This document shows, piece after piece, positions 23,801-35,800 of a stretch of 64,000 nt of DNA (position 1 is the stretch's first letter; every line of letters begins with the position of its first letter). The position numbers were made by a program, and so were the translations under genes. The notes below the pieces were generated by a model that made no database searches, was not told where the DNA came from, and worked only from the letters and a program-made list of their open reading frames with translations. Source of the stretch: Hyposmocoma kahamanoa (Eukaryota; Arthropoda; Insecta; Lepidoptera; Cosmopterigidae); assembly GCF_003589595.1 (NCBI RefSeq), contig NW_020653945.1:3794026-3858025 (forward strand), in the 5' to 3' direction.

Positions 23801-26800
23801 AAGTCAGAGATCAATAAATAAAATTCAAATATAAAAAAATTATAACAATTCTTCTGCACCGGACATTGCATTTACATTGCATTGCATTTTCATCATTTTC
23901 TTTATCACTCTCGTCTTCATTTTCACTCTCCTCTGATGTATCGTTTGTGTTAATAATGAATCGTTCCGTTATATCGTCAAGAATGGCATCGTGACCATGA
24001 AACTTTTTTTCTTCTTTTATTGCGTGGTCACATACATTTTTCCATTCTTCTACAGTGATAGTGTCAACTTTTTCTTTCGCTAACCTCATAATTGTATCCA
24101 TATTCATTGACACGTTTTTTTTAGCCACGTACCCTTTTATCATTGCCCATATATTTTCAATTGGGTTGAAATCCGGGTGGTAGGGTGGTAGACGAATGAC
24201 GCTGTGACCATGTTCTCTAAGTAAAGTGTCAATTTTATATTCAATAAATCTTTGTTTGTTTTGCAGTATCAATTAATAGAGTTGTGGTTTAAGCATCGAT
24301 GTAGAGTGATCGATATTGCGATACTTGAGCCAGTCAATCATATCTTGTTTACGACTATTTGAGTTGGGAGCGGGATTTTCTAACGAATTGTGGTAAGATG
24401 CATTGTCTACCACCACAACGCTATTGGGCTTTAAATTTGGAATTAATTGCGTTTGTAACCATTTCGTGTAGTTTGCTGCATTCATATTATTATGGTAATC
24501 ACCACTTTTTTTATTTGCTTTGAACATCAGCAGTGCATTTGGTATGAAACCGTCCTCTCCGCCGGCATGAACTATTATTAGACGATTTCCTTTAGAAATT
24601 GGTTTCTTCAAACCAGAAGTGCTGCCATCTAAATAAGATTTTGAAGAAGTGTGAGTCGTGTCTATGTATGTTTCGTCGGTATAAACGACTGGCCGGCCAT
24701 GCGATATTCGGAAATTTTAATCAAAAAATGTATACGTAGATAACGTATCTCATGTTTTTCCATTAGAATTTTTCTATTATCTTCTGTTCTTTTCCATTTA
24801 AATCCTAAAAGAGACACTTCTTTACGCAATGACCAAATTGAACCTGGATAGTTTATTTCTCTCTTCAACTTTTCATATATTCGTTTCATAGTTGGCACCT
24901 CTTTATCAGTAATGTGAAAGTTGTGAATAGTTCTTCGGATTACCGCTTTATCAAAATCGTCAATGATAATGATATTTTTCCTGCATCTGGTCTTTTTCGG
25001 AGACTTAAATTTGCTTCCGTCTTCCAAAAGACGTTTACCTTCCAATAAAACTCTTTTGACAGTGGACAGCGGAATTCCCGTCGATGTCGCTACCAATTGG
25101 GCTGATGTAGTGACATTTGACATTTTTTAGCGCTGCAGTCCATCTAGGGCATCGAGCAAGTACTTGGCAGAGCCGTCCCAAAGGTGCGAACAGTACTCCA
25201 TGCTGCTTCGGACCTGAGCTTTATACAACAGGTATCGCAGCTCTGGAGTAAAAAATCGGTGCACCTTGTTCAGGATGCCAAGCTTGCGCGACGCGGTACA
25301 GATGACGCTCTCTATATACTCTTTGTTGCTCATGTCCTTCCGGATGCTCATCCCCAGCAGGCTGAGCTTGTCCTGCAGCTTGTACCCTGAAGATGGGGAA
25401 GTGGAAGGAATGGGGATTTTTTGGAACTGAACGCGCATACCTGGGTTTGACATGTCTTTGTCGTTCATGTCTTTAAAATAACTATTTAAATTACACAAAA
25501 TTTCCTTTACTTGGCTATTTAAAGGTTTTCGTATAATTCGTTTATTTGTGTTGACAGCCATTTCACTAATAAATCGAACACAAAAACAAAATATTAAGAA
25601 TTAAACACGTCACGCTGCTACCAGTACAAGAGGTGAAGTGTGAAAGGTGCGCGGCGGAGTTGCGTCGCGCGAGGGATGCACCGCGCCTCAGGCCAGTTGA
25701 CAAAAAGCAGTTTAAACCGATTTAAACCTAGCGAAGGACGCGTCGCCCTCTAGGCCGACGTCACACCTACACTATCTATGTGCACTCACACAAATGCAAA
25801 GCTCAGCTTAGGCCTCGCGGACTGTACCGCACGGTTATTGCGTCAGCGTTGCGTCAACGCAACTGCGTTGATTTCAACGGACTAAGTGCCACACGAGCTG
25901 TGTCGACGCGCGCTGTTTCAACGCACCGTGGGGCATGTCGTGTTGATTTATATAATAGTACAACGCAGTTGCGACGTCGCAACGCCGACGCAATGCACGT
26001 GTGGTATGTCCCTTAGTGACTTCTCGCTCTACGGCGACGAAATGCATTTTTTCGTTTATAAATCGATAACAAAATTTTATGTATAAATAAAATTAATCAC
26101 ATTATTCGCAATTAATAATAATAATAAGTTTATTTCTCACCAGAATATACAAAATACATTGGCATAATATCCAAAATAAAATACATAAAACAATATATTA
26201 TACTGTGGAAGACTGGTGCCTAAACTAGACGTATGATCTGTATTACAGGTCACCAGGACTTTTTATTTAATAATTAGATCCATTCATTTCTCTTTTAATT
26301 TTCATATCGTGTTTTAACAATTCCAAAACTTTGTATTGGTTTCAAGTGCGATTTCAGAGTAGGGTAGTTTGCAATAATATTAGACGTAACTAATTGATGA
26401 CTACCATCTCAGTCGGCCACGTGTAAAGAGTCCGAAAGGTGGATTGTTAAAAAAAAAAAAGAAATATACACGATTAGATTCGAAAAAATAGTTTAATTTC
26501 CAATGTATAGGAATCGCGAAAACATAAGAAACTCGATAGCAATACTTATTAGTATGTTAAAATCCAATTCAAATATGAAACAAGTAATTTCATTGTTAAT
26601 ACAATTAATTCTGTACTGTCATTGTTTGCAATAATTTGTCAATCCGTTATTCATTTTGTATATTTTTTTTAATACACACATTTATTTAAGCCATAACTGA
26701 ATATTGTGGTATTTGTCAAATATTATGAATTATTTTTTATCATATATTGTGATTTTATTAAAAAAACCATTTTAAAATCATAAGCAGTGATTCATAACTT

Positions 26801-29800
26801 TACATTTTGTTGCGGACACGTTCAAAGTACAAATACAGCTTGAAATATAATATAGCTCGATGTAGAAGATGCTCATGGTAGTAGGGTTGGATCCCACTTG
26901 TAAACAGTACGTTTCAACACTACGTCTACACTAAACACGTGAGGCACCTGCCAAAGCACACGTTTAATATAGACCAACCCGGGTGCAATGCATAATAACG
27001 TAGTTCACAAATCACTGCTTATATTATCATTTTATGAAACGCTTAACCATTTAGCTTATGCTACAGTTATCAGCACATTTCAGCACCACGCTAAAATTTA
27101 GCATACTCTCCGTCAAAGAAGAATAGACGAGTTTAGGTTAGATTTTTACTAAGTGTAGAGCAGATGCCAAAATATATGATTGCACACAAAGAAACGTTTC
27201 AAGTGAACTCACTAGTGTTTTAACTACAAAAGCGTGCTGATAAATATAGCATACCTCTAAAGCATGATACGCGTCTGTTGCCGAAAGTTAAACACGAACA
27301 ATTTTTTTATTTCATTAGTCGGCAAAGTAGTCCAGGTCGAGTGACATCATCAGCATTTAAATATTTTTGTATCTAACGGTCGTATTCCAGAACTCTACTC
27401 AATACTCAAGTCAGGACATGAGTATTGCAGTGAGCACTGAAAATCATACTCAAGTCCTTGCCATTAGGGTCGTATTTCAGTGCTTGAAATCATACTCAAG
27501 TCTGCTCAAATCCTGACTTGACCATTGAGTAGAGTTCTGGAATACGACCCTAAGAGTGGTTACACACGACGACTTTTAGCAGCATTTTGCATTGCATCGC
27601 TACACTTGCTATTTATATGCGATTGCATCGATGCAAACGCGCAATTGCATCGCTACACTCAATAGCGGATTTACCCTAAGGCCCCGTAGGCCCGGGCCTA
27701 GGGCGGCCAGACTTTAGGGGCGACCAATGGTGACAAAAAATTCACTAATGATAACAAGAAATAACTCAAAATACCTAAATATTCTAAAGGCTCACGCATT
27801 GTAAAGGTCGGCCAGATTTTAGGGGCGACCAATGGTGACAAAAAATTCACTAATGATAACAAGAAATAACTCAAAATACCTAAATATTCTAAAGGCTCAC
27901 GCATTGTAAAGGTAGACGATTAGCGATTGCATCGCTACTGCATCGTGTTTGCATCGCTGCTGAAAAGCAAACGCGCGATTGCATCGATACACTTGGGATT
28001 TATAGGCGACTCTTACTCCGCATATTAAACGTCAATTATACGTTCTGCAGTAATTCATCAGCAAGTTAAAGAAGACAGAAAAATGCTGATAATGCCATCA
28101 GACTTGGTATAAGGAACTGTGTGTTTACCTTAAAACCGTGTTAATAAATACAAGTACTTACCGTGTCTATGCACTCTCATGCAACTAGCGCTGATGTCAG
28201 TGGTGACAGTGAAGTATGGAAGCCAAAGGTCCTCAATGTGGACCTCCCCAAATGTCGTCTTTATCGTTTGGTTAAATTGCCGACCGGAAAACATTGATGT
28301 TGCTGGGTACGTCAGGTCGAGAAGTTGGCTACCCCATTGGGTCATTTTCTGTGGAAAATTTATGGAAACTTGCCATTCATGCATAATTACACTTCACGTG
28401 CGGCTTTGATGTCTTCAAAAACAATTTTATCTACACACATATCATACACTATGATGTGTTCAAAAACCGTAAATTACGACCAGCATAAAGGTAAACTGTT
28501 TTGTTAGACCAAATTTCTTATCTGTGAAAATGTTATTATTGCTTCATAATAACATCGAATTCGACTTTATTATGACATTCAAATTTCGAACTTAAGAAAA
28601 ACAAATCAATTTCATTCGACCTCAATTCTAATATCAGTCGAGATTGTTTTATTCGAAATGAAATGTCAATAGCAGACAATTCTGACAAATTTCTCACGCT
28701 ACTTGATATGGATATGTATGAATTAAATAAAAACTACGGTTGCGTGAAATGCGCGAGAAGTTTTAATTTGCCTACATTTGGCCAGTCATAACATGCGGTT
28801 CCTGAACACATCATAGAGAGCTTATAACATGTGTATAGGTAAAGCAGTGTATGTACCTGTACATAATTAGGCATTAAAACACTCGTGTGATGTTCCTCAC
28901 ACTCCTGTTGTAATCCTTTTCATTACATAACAGTCACATAAAGATGATAATACTGATAATACTACAAACAGGATAATACTATTATTATCCTATAGTAGTT
29001 TAACTGCCTCCATTGCCGAACGGTCACCATGCTGGACCGGGTTCGATTCCCGGGCCGGAAGAAATATTTGTATGGCCTACAATTATTTGTCTCATGAATT
29101 AGGGTGTGATTTGTGGTTGCCTATGTGTGTATCCATGGCACCCGCGATCATAGATGTCGTGTGAAGAGGTGAATAAACGCTATTGACATAGCAAATGGCA
29201 GTCAGTATAGAAAATCCTCAAAACCTTGAGGCCCAGGAGACTGGTAAATTTTTCCCCTTTCGATGACTAAACTTATCATTTAGCGGAAGTAGCTGCCAGA
29301 AAAGTTGTATCAAAGATCAAAATTGCTCACTTGTGACCATTCTCTCGCTTTCTGAGTAACAGTGGTGATGTTCCTTTCCATACACCATAAAGCGCCCATA
29401 AAGGCCCCAATGCTGACGCCTCCAACCATGTCTATAGGGATCCCGGCCTCCTGAAAGTTCAATAAGAACAGTATAGGATACAATAGAATATATTTCTTTC
29501 AACGTTGCAACCCAAAAATATACAGAAATAAATAAAGAAAAGACAGCAAAAGCAAAACAAAAAAAAACAAAAACAAAACAACGAAGCAAACATAATCCAA
29601 TTTAAATAATCATGTTAATGTGTAACCCATTGCTATATAACTTGGAAAGTGTAAACCTCATACGAATACATGTTATCACAAAACCCGCTTATTACTACTA
29701 GCATGCTGTGGTAGCCTGTAAGTGCGATATGCATAATGCTTTTATATTTTATTTGTACCTTTTTAGCTATACTCTGGATATTATGTATTGTGTTGGATGT

Positions 29801-32800
29801 CCATTCTAAATAAATAAAAATAAATATATTTTCTTAATCAAAGCACACAAACCTGAATAGCTTTAATCATGCCAACGTGGGCAGCGCCTCTCGCCCCCCC
29901 TCCGCCCAATACAAGCCCCACCGACGTACCAGTCAACCATCGCGCCAGGCGGGAGAAATCGGAATGGACACTGGCTTCCGACATTAACACTTTGCTGTAT
30001 AGTTCGCTCTGAAAAATTGACAAGAAAAAACTTGTAGGTGTCATAATATTTACGATGATTCTGTAATAAACATTTAAACAATAAATAAATAAAATTTCTG
30101 GTAACAGCGACCCATAGCATGCATAAAATAATAAATTATATAAATAGACAAAATTCAATAAAAATTAATCATAAAATAATAATACCATAAAATCCCAAAT
30201 ACAAATATTATTTCAACATATTTGCTCTAAAACTATGGACAACATCAATTAGTACGCAATAAAAGTAAATTAACAACAAATAAAAAAACTTTATTTCTTT
30301 AAATTGACATAATAAATTGGTCTTAATTAACATCGTCTGTTGTTTTATTTATTTTTGACGGCACGAATAATAAATAAAGCTTGCATTGATGTTAAGCGAC
30401 AGGCCTACCCATAACAGTTACAATGCCACTCAGACCACTGCCTCTCTACTCGTCATTCTGAGACAGAAAGTTGACAAATTCCATGTGCCTTCACCAGCTC
30501 TTACTCTTGAAAACCGGAACGCATCCGAACGGAGCAAAAGTTGTTTTTTATGATGTTAGTAATATATATGCAACAGCCTACTTTCGCCTGTAGTAAAACA
30601 ATGCAATGCGATAAAATTTGTAATTTCTGCTTACTTGCAGAAGTACAGTCAACGCTAAAATAACTTGAACAGTAAAACTAACAGAAGTGAGTATACCCTA
30701 TGCAACAGATATGTACTCACAATGCGGTACTGACTCTTCCGTGTAAACATCCGATGCGGACATCGCACGTGGTGATGTTGACTGACCCACGTACGCATGT
30801 TCAACCAATGAACAGTGCCAGAGGGATTCGGGCCCCCTTCGCGGTGCAACAGCACTAGCTCCTTTTGCGTACGTATAGCCAGACGCTCGATTTCTTTTTC
30901 AATCTGCAATGAGTACACGTTATTTTGCTTACATATCGTCACACCTATCTCCCACCGGGGTAGGCAGAGACTATGGACCTCCACCTGCTATGCTCATGAA
31001 AAACAAAAAAAATCGAACACAAAATTTCCTTCGATACGGCTGGATTCGAACCATGTCCTTTGGCATATCGCGGCTAACGCTCTCCTAAAATAGCTACTGA
31101 ACCAACCAGCACATCTTCCGAATTTTTCTATGTGCTTGTTGCAGGTCTTAGCCGGGTTTTTGGTATTTCACGACTATTTTGCAGTAGCGCCATCTGTGAG
31201 AAATCTATGAAAGCTTTTCTCCACTCAGAACATCGTGATATTCAATAAAATTGCCTATATTCAATAAACTAACGAGACAATTGAATTTTTGTTTTTGGAC
31301 TTTTCAATTCTGTTTTTATGTATATTTTGTTATTTAAAATTTACTCTGATATAATCAATAGGAACTAAATGTGTATTTTTAATAGAATAATGTATAAATA
31401 GTTTCTTATTTTAATTATGTTGTTTTAAGTGATTATGACAATGACGTGTTCGGCTTACATACCAGTCTTGCATTATTATAATAATGTAAGTAAGTATTAA
31501 GTATATTAAACTGTTGCTGAAACAATAAATCAAAAAACTTTATTATTATTATTGTATTTTACCTTCCCGATGCTAGGAGGTTTGTCTCCTAACGCGACGA
31601 TGAGAATGCAGTCAGCTTGCCTGATGCACCTTTGCGTCCATTGCGTTAAGCTCGGATCACACTGGTATAATGCCACCTGCAACACATGGGGTTTGTTTAG
31701 TCGGGAAAACTACAGTCATAAAATGTTGGGCAATTTTAAGTGTAAATCTAATATTGAAGTGTACCATTTCAAACGTGTACAGTAAAAGTAAGCCCAGCAA
31801 AATAAATGTTTAGGTTCCTTTGAGTAATAAAGAAAAAAATACGAGTGACTTAAAATAACCTTGTGTTAGCAGTAATTATTTATAAATATAAGTAATTTGT
31901 TAAAAAAAAATTTTTTATTTTTTTGACGCGCAGACTAGCTCCGCACTAGCACTAATACATATATATTATCCGTTTTTATCAAGTAGTCGAGTAATGGGAA
32001 TTAGTTTTTTAACAACTTCTAGCTATTCATATCCATAAAGTACAAATGCAGATACGGTTTTTTTCCAGAATCTTATAATTAAATAAATATAATAATAACG
32101 CACACACTCATAGCCCCGTATTAGGGAAACCCTGTATCGCGGGTGCCATGGACATACACATAAACAACCACTAGTTACACCGAGAGTTACACGAGAGAAA
32201 TAAATGTAGGCCATACATAACTTCTCCCGGTCCGGGAATCGTACTCGGGACCTCTGCGTGGCAGTCCAGTATGGTAACCGTTCGGCCAAGTAGGCAATTA
32301 ATAATATATTGTTTAATTGTAATCCAGACAATTAATAATATGAGCAGTAAAACAAAGTTTTGCAAAATAACGTTTCTAGTCCTTTCAAGCAATTAAAAAG
32401 TTAACATTGTAATCGATTTTATAAGTTTACTTTTGATTAGCTATGATGGCACTAAGTAACTATTTATTAATACATCGTTTAATTCAAGTAGTCTTTCTAA
32501 AATAAATTCCAAAAAGCACCAATCTGTACAATATTGGTTTAAGTATAATCGATAACAGTAAATCGCAACGCGAGAGGCAGTATCGGTAGGAGCTTTCGAG
32601 TGTTCCGATAGAGGAGCGACATAAGAAAAGTTTTCCTTCTTATTTAACAGAGTGTTTGTGAAGTGGATTATTGTTTTTTACAGACAGACGGTCTGCCTTA
32701 TAAAAAATAAGTAGCCGTTGCTTACAAAGATTTTCTATATTAAGGAGGTATAATGATGCTTAAGATCGCATCTCACTGCATCACTGGCTGTGGGACCCCG

Positions 32801-35800
32801 ACTCTATGCCCATCTTTCAACAAGGGATGCAGCAGTGCTGGTTTACAGCAGAACTCCTTACCAACAGTAAATGTTTTTGTGTGCATAATATTATATGTTA
32901 TTCTTACCTTGTGTTTATCTTCCTGTTGCGCAAGCCATGAGCTGAGTCGGTATTCGTTATTGGGGTCCATGATGGTCAGACCGAGCAGCTTTCTAATCAC
33001 GTCCGATGTCAGACGAACAGTGGGACCTGTTCATAAAATTTTAACTTTGAAGGCTATATATACTTTTTTTATGAAACCAAACGACGGGACGAACAACTCG
33101 CGCGTCTGGTGGAACACGACACACGTTGCCTCAGAACAGTTGCCTCAGAGCTTTAAATCGCAAAGATCTGAGGGGCACTGCCACTGCTAACTAAGGCAAG
33201 ATAACAAAAATTTTTGTAATTGTTAATAAAAATGACAGAAAGAGAACCAAAGAATTTCTTCGACCGAGCGTTGAGCATTCAACAGCCCCCGAGGATGCCT
33301 CGTGGAGAGGCGAAACACGTGTCGGGTATATTTGGTGGTGGTGTTTGTGACTGTAGTTGCGCTTGTGTTATTTATTCTATTAGTTTTATGCGGAGGGAGG
33401 GTGAAAAATTAACTGCATGAAAAAATATTCAACACAAGCGCAGCTATTTTGCACGATTTAACCTTCACTGGGTGCGGGGAGTAGCAAATTAATTAACTTC
33501 CATTTTATTAAAATTTTTATTGAATTGATATTCAAATATTTTATGTGAAATTACTCCACTAGTTTGTTATAAATATTAATACAAAGATCGAACACTCAGA
33601 AAAAGTTCCTTCGATCCGGCCGGACTGGACCGACGTCTTCTAGCACACCGTGCCAGACGTTATACCGACCAAGCCACGGAACGAACCAGCGGACCTCACG
33701 AATTTTTCTATGTGCTTGCGTCGTATCTTTGTATTTGATTTTTCAACTACTTTTTAGTCGTAACGTCATCTATGAGAAATCTATGATATTTCGTCACCCA
33801 GTTAGATACCTTTACAGCTACCAGTCCCGGCTAGAGATGTCGCTATTCACAGTATTTAAATTTTTTATTGAATTGATATTTAATTATTTTTATGTGAAAT
33901 GACTCCACTAGTTTGTTATAATTATTATTAATAATATAATTAATAATAATTAACATGGCCTTCCGCAAAGTAACGCCTGAATCTATTAATTATTTTGTAA
34001 TTAATATCGAATTAGTACTGTATCATTTTACATCCTCCACGGCGCCACCGCCGCCGATTCGAATTCAGAACAGACGCAGTGCATAGGCGTTAATACAAAT
34101 AACACTATAGTTATTTCGGTCCGCGAACATAATGAGTTGAATTGAAGGTATTTCAAATTCGGAAGACGATATTCGGATTTAGCGTTCAAACTCTCAATAC
34201 TACCCTAAATAGTTCTACTGCAGCACACTTTCCTGGACAAATTTTCTTGGCGGCAGTACTTTCCTTGCCGAACTCATTCACAAGGAGCTCTACTGCTGCT
34301 ACGCGACGATTTGTCTACACGGTTTGCCGTTTCATAATTATAGAAATGATGAAACGAGAGTATACATCGTTAACGATTAACTTAAACGCCAAAAGGGTAG
34401 TAATGGATTGATACAATTATGTTGACGATCTAACGAAACGAGGTATCGTCTGTGGGGGTGTTAAATGTTTGCAATTTACTTTAAATTCTAAAAATAATAT
34501 TTTTATACAAATTCTACTTACTACTTACTAGTAACTGTAAAGCAGACTTAACGTCACTTACCGATGGCACATAAGGAGTGATAAAGCTCGTAAGTAAACG
34601 CAGTTAGTGGTACATCGTCACTGACAGGCACTACGGCGACTGTGGAGAAGTTGTGCTGTGCAGGTCTCTGTTCGATGGGCGCCGCGCCAAGCGCCGCTGC
34701 TGGCTTTTGCCAAGAGCCTACGTAACAAAAATATGACAGAATCATTTATTTCATACTATCAATGTTGTCACAAAATGTAATGTCAAGGGATCATCGATTA
34801 TATAACCAGAAATAGAGACGAAATGTCATTTAATTTGTTTGAAAACTATTCTGCCAAATCATTACGGTGTCAACTGCGCTCCGATTGGCCAGCCCGAATT
34901 CGAAACAATTGACGGGTGTCGTCAATTGTTTAACTTGAGCTTTGCTATAATGAACGAAAATTGAAACATTACATAATATTTAGTATGTAATTTAATACCA
35001 GCGGTTTACTTGTAAAATTTCGTGGCAATATTTGCGTTTTTTATCTATCGTGAACATGTTTAGGAATCGTGTTTTCACACGGTATACTAATCAGTGTATA
35101 TCCCCAATTTTACATTTTTTTCCAAAGCAATTAATTCAACACTTTCACTGTTATGCGGATTCAACCAAAGCTATTTGAGGTTGTATAGACCATTAAGCGA
35201 AATCTGGCCTACCAGAAAACTTCTTACCTAGAATTCTGTGTCCCAGCAAGTTGATAAGCCGTGTCACGACGACGGGGAAGCGCAGTTTGATGGCGTTGAA
35301 GAGACCTTCAGGCAACTTGGCTAGCTCCGAGTCTCGTACAGCCATCACCGTCGTGCTGCGACGTGTTTGGGTCACCATCTCAACCTACAATATTGTAAAT
35401 TAATCAAACATATATCTTCTCAGGCTTGTGAATCTACGACGTGCAGGTATCGTCACGATGTTTTTTTGTAATGGTTAGGGCCAGGGCAGAATGGTGGAAT
35501 GATGGGCAAATTTCTATAAAACTTGGGACCAACTTTGATGTAACAAGGGCAATGTTTTTTTTTTTCATGATACCAAGTGACGGGAGCAATGTTTATTTTT
35601 TAATTTAGTTTTTTTTATATAACAACTAAGTGACCGGACGAACTAGTTGTGCGCCTGAAGGTAAGCGACACGTCGATCCATATCAGTTGCAGTGCCACTC
35701 AGAGCTTTAAATCTCAAAGATCTGAGGGGCACTGCCTCTGCGCCCATCATCCTCAATATAAGGTGAGACGTAATTTCACCAGTAAGTACCCTTACCTTTC

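Larger units (their letters stand above)
23568..25824 (-). mobile_element. Sailor-type (DD82E) IS630/Tc1/mariner transposon
   Basis: Element starts and ends with CAGT, is flanked by TA on both sides (23566-23567, 25825-25826), and has 42-base terminal inverted repeats (23568-23609, 25783-25824) matching at 40 of 42 positions. It carries one transposase gene on the - strand. TA target duplication and CAGT ends are typical of the ITm superfamily. Confidence 0.88.
23453..26036. mobile_element. Outer inverted-repeat element hosting the Sailor insertion
   Basis: Arms 23453-23477 and 26012-26036 match at 24 of 25 positions (CGCCGTAGAGCG then AGTCACTAAG). The non-Sailor interior has further short palindromes (23473-23562 and 25880-26018). 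Family unknown; the Sailor element lies within it. Confidence 0.55.
20684..28161 (-). other. NTE intron 22, transposon-filled
   Basis: 7.5 kb between exon 22 and exon 23a. Contains two small palindromic elements (21968, 22682), a SINE-3 fragment, the Sailor-type element with its outer inverted repeat, a Penelope-type fragment, two adjacent MITEs and a 105-base tandem duplication. No host exon seen. Confidence 0.7.
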
